Part shown: piece after piece, positions 8,187 through 18,099 of the stretch | Layout: each line of letters opens with the position of its first letter | Position numbering within the stretch: the first letter of the stretch is position 1 | NCBI RefSeq assembly: GCF_000513995.1 | Contig: NZ_AZVB01000002.1 | Location: forward strand, 62,001-126,000 | Direction: 5' to 3' | Origin: Pseudoxanthomonas sp. J35 | GTDB lineage: Bacteria; Pseudomonadota; Gammaproteobacteria; Xanthomonadales; Xanthomonadaceae | Length of the DNA: 64,000 nt | Program-made: the position numbers and the translations under genes | The notes under the pieces: generated by a model | The model's input: only the letters and a program-made list of their open reading frames with translations | What the model was told of the DNA's origin: nothing | Database searches by the model: none

Positions 8187-8579
8187 ATGGATGCACGCCT
8201 GCTGCACGTCAACCCCGCGCTGCCCGAGCCGATCTACCGCCAGATCGCCGAGCAGCTGCGGCGCCTGGTCAGCGCCGGCCAGCTGCGCCCCGGCGACGCC
8301 CTGCCGTCGGTGCGCGAGGTCGCCGCCGCGCACGCGATCAACCCGATGACCGTGTCCCGCGCCTACAGCCAGCTGGAGGCCGAGGGCGTGCTGGAGCGGC
8401 TGCGCGGCAAGGGCATGGCGGTGGCCGCGCGGCGCCAGCGCAGCGACAGCGTGGCCGCGCGCATGCAGCAGCTGGAACCGGCGCTGCGCGAGGCCGCGCG
8501 CCACGGCCGCGAACTGGAACTTCCCGTGGACCGCGTGCTCGCGCGGCTGCGGCAACTGCTCGAGGAGGAGGACGCATGA
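8187..8579 (+). CDS. GntR-family regulator, YtrA subfamily
   Basis: 130 aa from the ATG at 8187; a TTG at 8178 is possible but lies inside the operator. The N-terminal winged helix-turn-helix carries the usual family pattern (PIYRQIAEQLRRLV, GDALPSVREVA, NPMTVSRAYSQLEAEGVL). Only a short helical tail of about 60 residues follows, which is the YtrA form without a ligand domain. YtrA regulators normally repress a linked ABC transporter, and the next gene is an ABC ATPase overlapping by 4 bp (ATGA, 8576-8579). The palindrome at 8165-8186 is the likely binding site. The inducing signal is unknown; in related systems it is often cell-envelope stress or antimicrobial peptides. Confidence 0.88.
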   Translation: MDARLLHVNPALPEPIYRQIAEQLRRLVSAGQLRPGDALPSVREVAAAHAINPMTVSRAYSQLEAEGVLERLRGKGMAVAARRQRSDSVAARMQQLEPALREAARHGRELELPVDRVLARLRQLLEEEDA

Positions 8580-9484
8580 ACGCACTGGCCACCGCCGTCG
8601 CACGGCACGACCTGGACCTGGACCTGCCCTTGGCCGCCACCGGCCTGCGCCTCGCCTACGGCCGCCGCGAGGTTCTGCGCGGCATCGACCTGGAGGTCCC
8701 GCGCGGCGAAGTACTGGGCCTGATCGGCCGCAACGGCGCCGGCAAGAGCAGCCTGATCGGCTGCCTGCTCGGCCTGCTGCGGCCGCAGGATGGGCAGGCG
8801 CGCTTGATGGGCGCGCCGGCGCTGGCCCTGGACGACGCGCGCAAGGCCCGGCTCGGCTACGTGCCGCAGCAGCCGCAGGCCTTCGGCTGGATGAAGGTCG
8901 GCCAGCTGTTCCAGTACCTGGGCCAGCTGTATCCGGGCTGGGACCCGGCGCATGCAGCCGCGCTCCTGCGGCGCTGGGAGATCGATCCGGCGCGCGCGAT
9001 CGGCAAGCTCTCCCCCGGCGAAGCCCAGCGCCTGGCCATGGCCCGCGCGCTGGCGCCGCGGCCGGCTTTGCTGGTGCTGGACGAGCCGGCCTCGGCCCTG
9101 GACCCGGTGGCCCGGCGCGAACTGCTGCGCGAGCTGGTCGAACAGGCCATGGACACCGGGACCACGGTGCTGTTCTCCAGCCACATCGTCAGCGACCTGG
9201 AGCGGGTGGCCTCGCGGGTGGCGTTCCTGCACGACGGCCGCCTGCTGCTGGACCGCGCCCTGGACGAGGTGAAGGACGGCGTGGTCCGGGTCGTCGTGCC
9301 GACCGAGGCGGCCGCGCGCCTGCCGGCTGCATTCCGCGGCGAACTGGCGCGTCGCGCCCTCGACGACGGCACCGCGAGCCTGGTCCTGACGGGCCGCGAG
9401 GGCTGGCAGGACCTGCTGCTGGTCGAAGGCGTGCGGGTGGACCGGCTGGGCCTGGAAGACCTGTTCATCGAGGTGGCCGGATGA
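8576..9484 (+). CDS. ABC transporter ATP-binding protein
   Basis: 302 aa. Walker A GRNGAGKSS (about residue 60), signature LSPGEAQRLAMARAL (the second G of LSGGE is P-G here), Walker B ALLVLDEPASALDP, and H-loop SSHIVSDL. The C-terminal about 80 residues extend beyond the nucleotide-binding fold. It belongs to the DrrA/CcmA-like exporters paired with YtrA regulators. It overlaps both neighbours by ATGA (8576-8579 and 9481-9484), so the three genes are one translationally coupled unit. The transported substrate is unknown; drug, peptide or lipid export are all possible. Confidence 0.88.
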   Translation: MNALATAVARHDLDLDLPLAATGLRLAYGRREVLRGIDLEVPRGEVLGLIGRNGAGKSSLIGCLLGLLRPQDGQARLMGAPALALDDARKARLGYVPQQPQAFGWMKVGQLFQYLGQLYPGWDPAHAAALLRRWEIDPARAIGKLSPGEAQRLAMARALAPRPALLVLDEPASALDPVARRELLRELVEQAMDTGTTVLFSSHIVSDLERVASRVAFLHDGRLLLDRALDEVKDGVVRVVVPTEAAARLPAAFRGELARRALDDGTASLVLTGREGWQDLLLVEGVRVDRLGLEDLFIEVAG

Positions 9485-10884
9485 ACGCCATCGCTGAGCG
9501 TCCACGCCTGTCGTATCCGTCGCTCGCGCCCCTGCGCACCATCCTGGCCGCCGGCGGCTGGGCCAATGCGCTGATCCTGCTGGGTATGGGGGCTGGCCCG
9601 CTGCTGGTGCTGATCGGCTTGCAGCCCGACACGGCATCCAATCTCGGACTGATGCTGTCCGCCGTGTTCACCATGTTCTGGGCCATGCTGGCCGGCGCAC
9701 GGCTGATCGCGCTGACCGTACACGCCGCGCGGCTGCGGCTGCCCCACACCGGCCGCCAGGCCCTGCTATGCGGCCTGGCCGCGGCGGTCCTGGTCGTGCT
9801 GGTGCCGGCCCTGATCATGACGATGGCGACCGGGGGCGGATTCGCCCTGGCCGCGGCCGCGCTGGCGGCCGCCACCGCGCTGGGCCTGTTCTGGGTGAGC
9901 ATGCCGCCGTGGATGATGTGGGTGCTGATCGCCTCGGGCGTGGCCGCGCGCTGGCTGCCCGGTAGCCTCGACGACGCTACCGCGCGGGCCTGGCTCGGCT
10001 CTCCCCTGTTCATCGCCGCGTTGGCGGCGCTCCTGTTCGCCGCCAGCGCGTCCTGCTGGTGGTGGATCGCGCGCCGTCCGCGGCCGCAGGGCACCTGGTC
10101 CACGCCGATGGCCCTGGCGCTGCCGGCCGATGGCCGCGGTTCGCTGGAACAGGCGCAGCAGGCGAACTGGAACTCGCCACTGTTCGCGCTGGACACGCCG
10201 ATCGGCAGCGCCCTGCACCGCGAGCCGCAGCAGGCGCTGGCCATCGCCCTGGGCCCCGGCTTCGGCCGCGGCACCCTGCGCAACGTGCTGGCCACCCAGG
10301 GCCCGATCGTCGCGGTGGCGCTGTTCTGGCTGCTGCTCGGCAACACCACCGGCGGCCGCGGCCACATCGGCCTGGCCTTCGCGCCGCTGATGGTGCTCAG
10401 TACCGCCTTCGCCCCCATGATCCGCCTGCAGACGCTGTTCTGGCGCCCGGCGCTGGGCCTGCACGAACTGGCGCTGCTGCCCGGCCTGCCCGCGCGTCCG
10501 GCGCCGTCGCTGGCCGCCCAGCTAGGCCGGCAGGCGATCGTGCGCAGCCTGCCGGCGCTGGCGGTGATGGCCGGCTTCGGCCTGGCGGTGGACGCGCCGC
10601 GCGGGTACTACCTGATGCTGGGGTGGACCTGCGCCGGCAGCCTGTTCCTGATGTCCGGGGCGACCCTGCTATCGCTGCGCTCGCGGCCGGGGCGCTGGGC
10701 CTGCGCGGCGCTGGTGGTGGCGCTCATCCTGGGGTTGATGGCGACCATGCTGGCCACGATGCGCGGCGACCCGCCGTCCTGGCTGCACACGGCCTGGAGC
10801 CTGGTCCTGATCGCGGGGGTGCTCCTGCAGGGCGCGGCGCTGGCGCGGCTGCGGGCGCTCCCGCATCCCTGGCTGCAGAACTAG
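9481..10884 (+). CDS. Polytopic membrane protein, permease partner of the ABC ATPase
   Basis: 467 aa, mostly hydrophobic, with roughly ten to twelve predicted membrane segments (for example residues about 20-45, 55-80, 95-120, 125-150, 170-195, 270-300, 355-430). A polar stretch at about 200-255 separates two halves. I do not recognise a named permease motif; the role as permease rests on position, since its ATG overlaps the ATPase stop. Similar three-gene units (YtrA regulator, ATPase, membrane protein) occur in other xanthomonads. Confidence 0.7.
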   Translation: MNAIAERPRLSYPSLAPLRTILAAGGWANALILLGMGAGPLLVLIGLQPDTASNLGLMLSAVFTMFWAMLAGARLIALTVHAARLRLPHTGRQALLCGLAAAVLVVLVPALIMTMATGGGFALAAAALAAATALGLFWVSMPPWMMWVLIASGVAARWLPGSLDDATARAWLGSPLFIAALAALLFAASASCWWWIARRPRPQGTWSTPMALALPADGRGSLEQAQQANWNSPLFALDTPIGSALHREPQQALAIALGPGFGRGTLRNVLATQGPIVAVALFWLLLGNTTGGRGHIGLAFAPLMVLSTAFAPMIRLQTLFWRPALGLHELALLPGLPARPAPSLAAQLGRQAIVRSLPALAVMAGFGLAVDAPRGYYLMLGWTCAGSLFLMSGATLLSLRSRPGRWACAALVVALILGLMATMLATMRGDPPSWLHTAWSLVLIAGVLLQGAALARLRALPHPWLQN

Positions 10885-10899
10885 CGTCGGCCCGCCCCG

Positions 10900-10905
10900 T
10901 ATAAT
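10900..10905 (+). promoter_or_regulatory. -10 element of prfC (TATAAT)
   Basis: A perfect TATAAT lies 45 bases before the prfC ATG, within the 66-base gap after the ABC operon. No good -35 is seen at 16-18 bases. Confidence 0.5.
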
Positions 10906-10950
10906 CGCCGGCTTTCCGCTCCGAGCAAGCGCCTTCCGGCGCCCGACCCC

Positions 10951-12555
<1,605 letters not shown>

Positions 12556-13098
12556 GGCGGAACCGCCAGCCCGGATGCTGTTGTTGTCGCTGACGGCGGC
12601 AACGACAGCAGCAACGGCAGCAACGGCAACGGCGTCAGGGTGGTCGGCTTCGGATGGAGCCGCGGCAGCGCGCCTTTCAGCACATCCGGGTCGTGGCTTC
12701 GTTCTTGCTCCCCTCTCCCCGGGGGAAGGGCTTTTGCATCGCGCCACCAATCGAAGCCCTGGCCTCGACGCCACCCGGGGACGCCGTGCCAAGGGGCATG
12801 GCGCAAGCAGGCCATCCATGGCCTGCGCGCACGAGCGCAGCGCGAGCGGTCAGGGACGGGCGCGTGGCGACGCGCCGGACGTCGCCAGCGTTCCGGTTCA
12901 TTCCCGGCGCGGACGGCAGAACCGCGCGATGCGCCATACCCCGTGGGTGCGGCGGCCCCGTCGGAAGCGGTGCTTCTGCCTGGCTCCTGCACCAGTGACC
13001 AGCCAAACCTCACCGATCAGGGAAGCACCGACCACCATTCCACGCGCACGCCACGCGTACTGATGCAAGCTCACGCGGCCTGCGGTAACGTGCGCGCC
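12556..13098. repeat. Gene-free repeat region A with structured dispersed element
   Basis: No credible gene; frames here look like shadows. Contents: a CAGCAACGG-type tract (12596-12633) mirroring the GTTGCT tract at 58795-58830; a CCCCTCTCCCCGGGGG patch; a 20-base palindrome GCAGGCCATCCATGGCCTGC (12807-12826) preceded by GGCGCAAGC; and a stretch from 12921 that is 21 of 22 bases identical to 58731-58752. The last 60 bases hold the promoter region of the hemolysin III-like gene, with TAACGT at 13085-13090. Confidence 0.65.
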
Positions 13099-13776
13099 AT
13101 GCCGGATGCCCCACCCCCCCCACGAGACACCGCGCACCCGCTGCGCGACGAAATCGCCAATGCCCTGACCCACGGCCTCGGTGCCGCCGCCGCGCTGGCC
13201 GGTGGCGCGGTGCTGATCACCCTGACCGCGATCTACGGCGACGGCTGGCAGCTGGCCGGCGCGATCGTGTTCGGCGTGGCCCTGTTGCTGCTCTACACCG
13301 CCTCGACCCTGTACCACGCGATCCAGCACCCGGTGGCCAAGGGCCGGCTGAAGGTGTTCGACCACTGCGCGATCTACCTGCTGATCGCCGGCACCTACAC
13401 CCCGTTCACCCTGATCGGGCTGCGCGGGCCGTGGGGCTGGAGCCTGTTCGCGGCGATCTGGACCCTCGCCCTCGGCGGCGTGGTCTTCAAGCTGTTCTAC
13501 ACCGGCCGTTTCAAGCGCCTGTCGACGGCGATCTACATCGCCATGGGCTGGCTGGTGGTGGTGGCGATGAAGCCGATGATGCAGTCGCTGGATGCCTGGA
13601 CGCTGGGCTGGCTGCTTGGCGGCGGCGTGTTCTACACGCTGGGCACGTTCTTCTACCACCGCGAGTCGATCCCCTACTCGCACGCGATCTGGCACCTGTT
13701 CGTGATCGGCGGCAGCGTCTGCCACTTCGTCGCGGTCAGCTCGCACGTGCTGATGCCGAGGCTGCAGGCACCCTGA
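13099..13776 (+). CDS. Hemolysin III / YqfA family membrane protein
   Basis: 225 aa, seven hydrophobic segments, PAQR/HlyIII family. Family residues are visible: EIANALTHGLG with the first His, TASTLYHAI, LKVFDHCAIYLLIAGTYTPF, and the C-terminal HAIWHLFVIGGS. In this family the Ser, Asp and His residues form a probable zinc site. The ATG at 13099 fits the family start better than an upstream in-frame ATG at 13060. The name is historical; most members are envelope proteins with unclear hydrolase or lipid function and are not shown to be toxins. Confidence 0.88.
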   Translation: MPDAPPPPRDTAHPLRDEIANALTHGLGAAAALAGGAVLITLTAIYGDGWQLAGAIVFGVALLLLYTASTLYHAIQHPVAKGRLKVFDHCAIYLLIAGTYTPFTLIGLRGPWGWSLFAAIWTLALGGVVFKLFYTGRFKRLSTAIYIAMGWLVVVAMKPMMQSLDAWTLGWLLGGGVFYTLGTFFYHRESIPYSHAIWHLFVIGGSVCHFVAVSSHVLMPRLQAP

Positions 13777-13846
13777 ACACCGGCGGCGGCCGCGAATCCG
13801 CGTGAATCGGGGCCGGGCAATTCGCGTGGCCTCCACGGGGCGTCCC

Positions 13847-13852
13847 GATACT
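13847..13852 (+). promoter_or_regulatory. -10 element GATACT before the AsmA-like gene
   Basis: GATACT ends 7 bases before the ATG at 13860, compatible with a leaderless message, although GGGAAG between them could also act as a ribosome site in a longer transcript. No clear -35. Confidence 0.35.
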
Positions 13853-13859
13853 GGGAAGC

Positions 13860-15845
13860 ATGAACGCGCCAGCCCCATCCGAGCGACGCGCACGCTGGCG
13901 CTTCCCCCGCCTCCGGCGGCCCTCGCGCCGTGCCGGCATAGTGCTCGGGGTGGTGGCCGCGGCGATCGCGCTGCTGGTCCTGCTCTGGGACTGGAACTGG
14001 TTCAAGGGGCCGCTGCAGCGTGCGCTGTCTGCGGCGACCGGGCGCGAGTTCGTGATCGACGGCGACCTGGACGTCGCCCTGGGCCGCACCATCACCGTGT
14101 CCGCCGACCGCCTGCACCTGTCCGATGCGCCGTGGTCGAAGCGCCCGCGGATGGGCAGCGCCGATCGCGTCGAGGTCGACATCGCGCCCTGGCCGCTGCT
14201 GGCACTGCGCCTGCGCATGAAGGAACTGCGCGCGGTCCGGCCGGACGTGTGGCTGCAGACCGCGCCGGACGGCAAGGGCGGCAACTGGGAGTTCGGCGAC
14301 GGGGCGCGCGACCGGGGAGAGCCGCGCTGGCGGCTGGACCGGCTTCGGGTCAGCGAGGGGCGCCTGCGTTTCATCGACGCGGCCAGGAAGACCGATATCG
14401 ATGTCGCCCTCGACAGCATCACGCCGGAAGGCGATGAGACGCGTACGGAAGGCGCGCCGGTGGCGGTCGCCGGCAAGGGCCACTGGCGCGGTGCGCCGTT
14501 CCACATCGAGGGCCAGGCGGCCTCGCCGCTGGAGCTGGCCGACACCGGCACGCCCTACCGCGTGGACCTGGACGCGCGCGCCGGCGCCACCCGCGCCAGC
14601 GCCACCGGCACGCTGACCAATCCGTTCCGCTTCCAGACCTTCGACCTGCGGATGAAGCTGTCCGGGCAGGACCTGGCGGACCTGTACCCGCTCCTGGGCC
14701 TGGCCCTTCCGCCCTCGCCGCCCTACTCGCTCGACGGGCGCCTGCGCCGCAACGGCGAGCTGTGGCGTTATGACGGCTTCAAGGGCCGGGTCGGCGACAG
14801 CGACCTGTCCGGTGACGTGCAGGTCGATGTCTCCGGCGAGCGGCCGCGCTTCGAGGCGCAGCTGCTGTCGCGCCAGCTGGACTTCGACGATCTCGGCGGT
14901 TTCCTCGGCGCGCCGCCGTCCACCGGGGGCGACGAGACCGCCAACGCCCGGCAGGAGGCCGAGGCGGCGCGGCGCGCGGCCAGCGCGCGCCTGCTGCCGG
15001 ACACGCCCTACGACCTGGCCAAGCTCAACGCGATGGATGCCGACGTGCGCTGGCGGGCGCGGAAGATCCACGCGCCGAAGCTGCCGATGATCGAGGACAT
15101 GGACGCGCGCCTGCTGCTGGAAGCCGGCCGGCTGCGCCTGGAGCCACTGGATTTCGGCGTGGGCGGCGGCAACGTGCGCGCGGACATCCGCATGGACGCA
15201 CGCCGCGCGCCGATCGACACGCAGGCCAGGATCAGCGTGCGGGGCGTGGAGCTGCCGAAGCTGCTCGCCAAGGCCGAACTGGCCCGCGGCGCGGTCGGCC
15301 GGATCGGCGGCGACATCGCCCTGCACGGCCGCGGCAACTCGGTGGCGGCGATCCTCGGCAGCGCTGACGGCGATGTCGCCCTGGGCATGGGCCGCGGCCG
15401 CATCAGCAACCTGGTGATGGAATTCGCCGGCCTGGATATTGCCGAGTCGCTGAAGTTCCTCCTGACCGAGGACCGCCAGGTGCCGATCCGCTGCGCCTTC
15501 GCCGACTTCGGCGTGAAGGACGGGCTGATGACCTCGCGTGCGCTGGCCTTCGACAGCACCGACACGATCATCGTCGGCGAGGGCACGGTGAACCTGGACG
15601 ACGAAAGTTTCGACCTGCTGCTGCGCCCGCGACCCAAGGACCGCAGCATCCTGACCTTCCGCTCGCCGCTGCGCGTGGGGGGCACGTTCAAGGATCCGTC
15701 GTTCCGCCCGGACATGGCCGCGCTGGGCCTGCGCGGCGCCATCGCCCTGGCGCTGGGCAGCATCACCCCGCCGGCGGCGCTGCTGGCGACCTTCGAGGCC
15801 GGCCCCGGCGAGGACAGCGACTGCGGCGGGCAATACGCCCGCTAG
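13860..15845 (+). CDS. AsmA-family inner-membrane/periplasmic protein
   Basis: 661 aa. A basic N-terminus is followed by one membrane anchor (about 30-45), then the AsmA opening GREFVIDGDLDVALGRTITVSADRLHLSD. The long periplasmic beta-rich body ends in an AsmA_2-like region (about 480-630: LRVGGTFKDPSFRPDMAALG). AsmA-like proteins are bridge-type carriers or assembly factors linked to outer-membrane lipid and protein balance. Single gene, convergent with the CBS gene, 7 bp between stops. Confidence 0.87.
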   Translation: MNAPAPSERRARWRFPRLRRPSRRAGIVLGVVAAAIALLVLLWDWNWFKGPLQRALSAATGREFVIDGDLDVALGRTITVSADRLHLSDAPWSKRPRMGSADRVEVDIAPWPLLALRLRMKELRAVRPDVWLQTAPDGKGGNWEFGDGARDRGEPRWRLDRLRVSEGRLRFIDAARKTDIDVALDSITPEGDETRTEGAPVAVAGKGHWRGAPFHIEGQAASPLELADTGTPYRVDLDARAGATRASATGTLTNPFRFQTFDLRMKLSGQDLADLYPLLGLALPPSPPYSLDGRLRRNGELWRYDGFKGRVGDSDLSGDVQVDVSGERPRFEAQLLSRQLDFDDLGGFLGAPPSTGGDETANARQEAEAARRAASARLLPDTPYDLAKLNAMDADVRWRARKIHAPKLPMIEDMDARLLLEAGRLRLEPLDFGVGGGNVRADIRMDARRAPIDTQARISVRGVELPKLLAKAELARGAVGRIGGDIALHGRGNSVAAILGSADGDVALGMGRGRISNLVMEFAGLDIAESLKFLLTEDRQVPIRCAFADFGVKDGLMTSRALAFDSTDTIIVGEGTVNLDDESFDLLLRPRPKDRSILTFRSPLRVGGTFKDPSFRPDMAALGLRGAIALALGSITPPAALLATFEAGPGEDSDCGGQYAR

Positions 15846-15852
15846 CGCGGAA

Positions 15853-16281
15853 TCAAGAAGCGATGTAGCGCTGCAGCTGTTCCAGCTCCATCTGCTGGTC
15901 GGCGATCACCGCCTTGACCAGGTCGCCGATGGAAATCACCCCGACCACGCGGCCCTGCTCCATCACCGGGAGGTGGCGGATGCGGCGGTCGGTCATCAGC
16001 TGCATGCAGGCCGGCACGGGCGTGTCCGGGGTAACGGTGACCACCTGGGCGGTCATGATCGCGCTGGCCGGCGTGTCGGCCGAGGAACGCCCCTGCAGCA
16101 CCACTTTCCTGGCGTAGTCGCGTTCGGAAAGGATCCCGGCCAGCATCTCCCCGCGCAGCACCAGCACCGCGCCGATGGACTTCTCGGCCATCAGCCGGAT
16201 CGCTTCCACCACCGGCGCCTCCGGCGCCACCGCGTAGACCTCAGCCGGCTTCTCCGCCAGCAATTGACGTACCGTGCGCAT
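15853..16281 (-). CDS. Tandem CBS-domain protein
   Basis: 142 aa consisting of two CBS motifs (about 8-65 and 75-130), with the typical ISERDYARKVV and RIRHLPVMEQGRVVGVISIGDLVKAVI. Such stand-alone CBS pairs bind adenosine nucleotides and act as energy sensors; the partner is unknown. The start MRTVRQLL fits the family. The first 41 bases overlap the 3' end of the glycosyltransferase gene in another frame, an unusually long overlap. Confidence 0.9.
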   Translation of the reverse strand: MRTVRQLLAEKPAEVYAVAPEAPVVEAIRLMAEKSIGAVLVLRGEMLAGILSERDYARKVVLQGRSSADTPASAIMTAQVVTVTPDTPVPACMQLMTDRRIRHLPVMEQGRVVGVISIGDLVKAVIADQQMELEQLQRYIAS

Positions 16282-17302
16282 GTGCGCCTCCGTCAGCGGG
16301 TTCCTGCGCCGAGGATACTCCCGCGGCCGGCTGCCAGGTGTCGACGAGGTACAGCGGGCGCTGCTTGGCCTCGTCGTACAGCCGCCCCAGGTATTCGCCG
16401 ATCAGGCCCAGCGCGATCAGCTGCACGCCGCCCAGGAACAGGATCACCACCATCATGGTCGGCCAGCCGGCCACCGGGTCGCCCCACAGCAGGGTCTTGG
16501 CCACCACCGCCACGCCGGCGGCGAACGCGCCCAGCGCGGTGAGCAGGCCGACGTAGGTCGCCACCCGCAACGGCGCGGTGGAGAAGCTGGTGATGCCCTC
16601 CAGGGCGAAGTTCCACAGCCGCCACAGGCCGAACTTGCTGCGCCCGGCCAGGCGTGGCCCGCGCCGGTACGGCAGCGCCACGCGGCGGAAGCCGATCCAG
16701 CCGAACAGGCCCTTCATGAACCGGTGCCGCTCGCGCAGCCGCGACAGCGCGGCCAGCGCGCGCGGCGACAGCAGCCGGTAGTCGCCGGTGTCGGCCGGCA
16801 CCGGGGTATGCGAAAGGCGGCCGATCAGGCGGTAGAAGACCGCGGCCGCGCCGCGCCGCACCCAGCCCTCGCCTTCACGGGCGATGCGGGTGCCGTAGAC
16901 GTCGTCCCAGCCCTCGCGCCAGCGCGCGACGAACTGCGGGATCAGTTCCGGCGGATCCTGGCCGTCGGCGTCGAGGATCATCGCCGCGCCGTCCTCGACC
17001 TGGTCCAGGCCTGCGGTCAGCGCCGCCTCCTTGCCGAAGTTGCGCGACAGCCGCAGCAGGGCCACGCACTGGTCGGCGGCGGCGATCCGCCGCAGCACCT
17101 CCCAGGTGGCGTCGCGGCTGCCGTCGTCGACGTAGAGCACGCGGCCATCCAGGCCCTCCACCGAATCCAGCGCCGCGCGGATGCGCGGGTGCAGCAGCGG
17201 CAGGGCCTCGGCCTCGTTGCACGCCGCCACCACCACGGTCAGGCGGTCGCAGGCGCTGTCGTCGGGGACGGCGGGCACGCGCCCGGCGGGGGTCTCGGCC
17301 AT
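16241..17302 (-). CDS. Polyprenyl-phosphate glycosyltransferase (GtrB/DPM1-like)
   Basis: 353 aa. N-terminal GT2 domain with TVVVAACNEAEAL and YVDDGSRDAT, the catalytic ILDADGQDPPE, and DTGDYRLLSPRAL. Two C-terminal membrane helices (about 245-270 and 280-305) precede YLGRLYDEAKQRPLYLV, the hallmark of GtrB/ArnC-type enzymes. They transfer a sugar from a nucleotide donor to undecaprenyl phosphate on the inner leaflet. The ATG at 17302 sits 2 bp after the mtgA stop. The sugar and final acceptor are not evident; no flippase gene lies beside it. Confidence 0.88.
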   Translation of the reverse strand: MAETPAGRVPAVPDDSACDRLTVVVAACNEAEALPLLHPRIRAALDSVEGLDGRVLYVDDGSRDATWEVLRRIAAADQCVALLRLSRNFGKEAALTAGLDQVEDGAAMILDADGQDPPELIPQFVARWREGWDDVYGTRIAREGEGWVRRGAAAVFYRLIGRLSHTPVPADTGDYRLLSPRALAALSRLRERHRFMKGLFGWIGFRRVALPYRRGPRLAGRSKFGLWRLWNFALEGITSFSTAPLRVATYVGLLTALGAFAAGVAVVAKTLLWGDPVAGWPTMMVVILFLGGVQLIALGLIGEYLGRLYDEAKQRPLYLVDTWQPAAGVSSAQEPADGGAHAHGTSIAGGEAG

Positions 17303-17304
17303 GC

Positions 17305-18033
17305 TCAGTCCAGCTGCTCCAGGTAGTGCCTGCCGCCCAGCTGGCGCATCTGCCGCTGGATCCAGGCCGCGCGGCGCTGCACGTACGGACCCTGCCGGGT
17401 CGCACTGTAGCGCCGCGGCGCCGGCAGCACCGCCGCCAGGCGCGCGGCGTGCGCCGCGTCCAGCCGGCTGGCGTCCTTGCGCCAGAAGCTGCGCGCGGCC
17501 GCCTGCGCGCCGTACACGCCGTCGCCGAACTCGGCGATGTTCACGTGCACCTCCAGGATCCGCCGCTTCGGCCACATCAGCTCGATCAGCACGGTGTACC
17601 AGGCTTCCAGGCCCTTGCGCGTCCAGCTGCGGCCCTGCCAGAGGAACAGGTTCTTGGCCACCTGCTGGCTGATCGTGCTGGCGCCGCGCACGCGGCGGCC
17701 GCGCCGGTTGTTGTCGATCGCCTTCCCGATCGCCTCCATGTCGAAGCCACGGTGGCGGGCGAAGTTCTGGTCCTCCGCGGCGATCACCGCCAGCGGCAGG
17801 TACGGGGAGATCTCCTCCAGGTCGCGCCAGTCGTAGGCGACGCGGAAGCCCCAGTCGCGCTGCGCCCAGGCCTCGAACTGGCGGGCCACCATGAATGCCG
17901 AGGTCGGCGGGTCGATGAAGCGCAGCAGCGCCACCTGCAGCACGGTCACGCCCACGAACAGCAGCGGCAGCCACAGCGCCCACCGCAGCCACCGCCAAAG
18001 ACGCCTGCCGCGTTTGCCGCTCCCGCTGGCGAT
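17305..18033 (-). CDS. mtgA: Monofunctional peptidoglycan glycosyltransferase, apparent AUC start
   Basis: Adds disaccharide units to glycan chains from lipid II at the inner membrane. GT51 motifs are intact: [13 protein letters not shown] with the catalytic Glu, [37 protein letters not shown] and [13 protein letters not shown]. One N-terminal anchor (about 17-37). No ATG, GTG or TTG codon lies in frame between the upstream stop-free region over the divergent gene and the membrane anchor. An ATC at 18033-18031 is preceded by AGGGGG with a 5-base gap and gives 242 aa, a usual length for the family. I therefore place the start there; CTG codons in the anchor are alternatives. Confidence 0.85.
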   Translation of the reverse strand: MASGSGKRGRRLWRWLRWALWLPLLFVGVTVLQVALLRFIDPPTSAFMVARQFEAWAQRDWGFRVAYDWRDLEEISPYLPLAVIAAEDQNFARHRGFDMEAIGKAIDNNRRGRRVRGASTISQQVAKNLFLWQGRSWTRKGLEAWYTVLIELMWPKRRILEVHVNIAEFGDGVYGAQAAARSFWRKDASRLDAAHAARLAAVLPAPRRYSATRQGPYVQRRAAWIQRQMRQLGGRHYLEQLD

Positions 18034-18066
18034 GGCTGCCCCCTGTCTGTCGATGCCCGGGGGAAT

Positions 18067-18072
18067 GATAAT
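18067..18072 (+). promoter_or_regulatory. -10 element GATAAT before the TPR/hydroxylase gene
   Basis: GATAAT 27 bases before the ATG at 18100, in the short divergent gap with mtgA. No good -35 at 17 bases. Confidence 0.35.
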
Positions 18073-18099
18073 GCGCCAACTTCCCGGCCAGATCCGTTT

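Noticed and set aside
12654-13063. Small frames in the gap after prfC
   Set aside because: Arg/Pro/Ala-rich, no ribosome site, and they lie over repeat modules shared with other gaps.
13099-13776. Calling the hemolysin III-like gene a toxin
   Set aside because: Family name only; the protein is a seven-helix PAQR-type membrane protein without a secretion signal or toxin motif.
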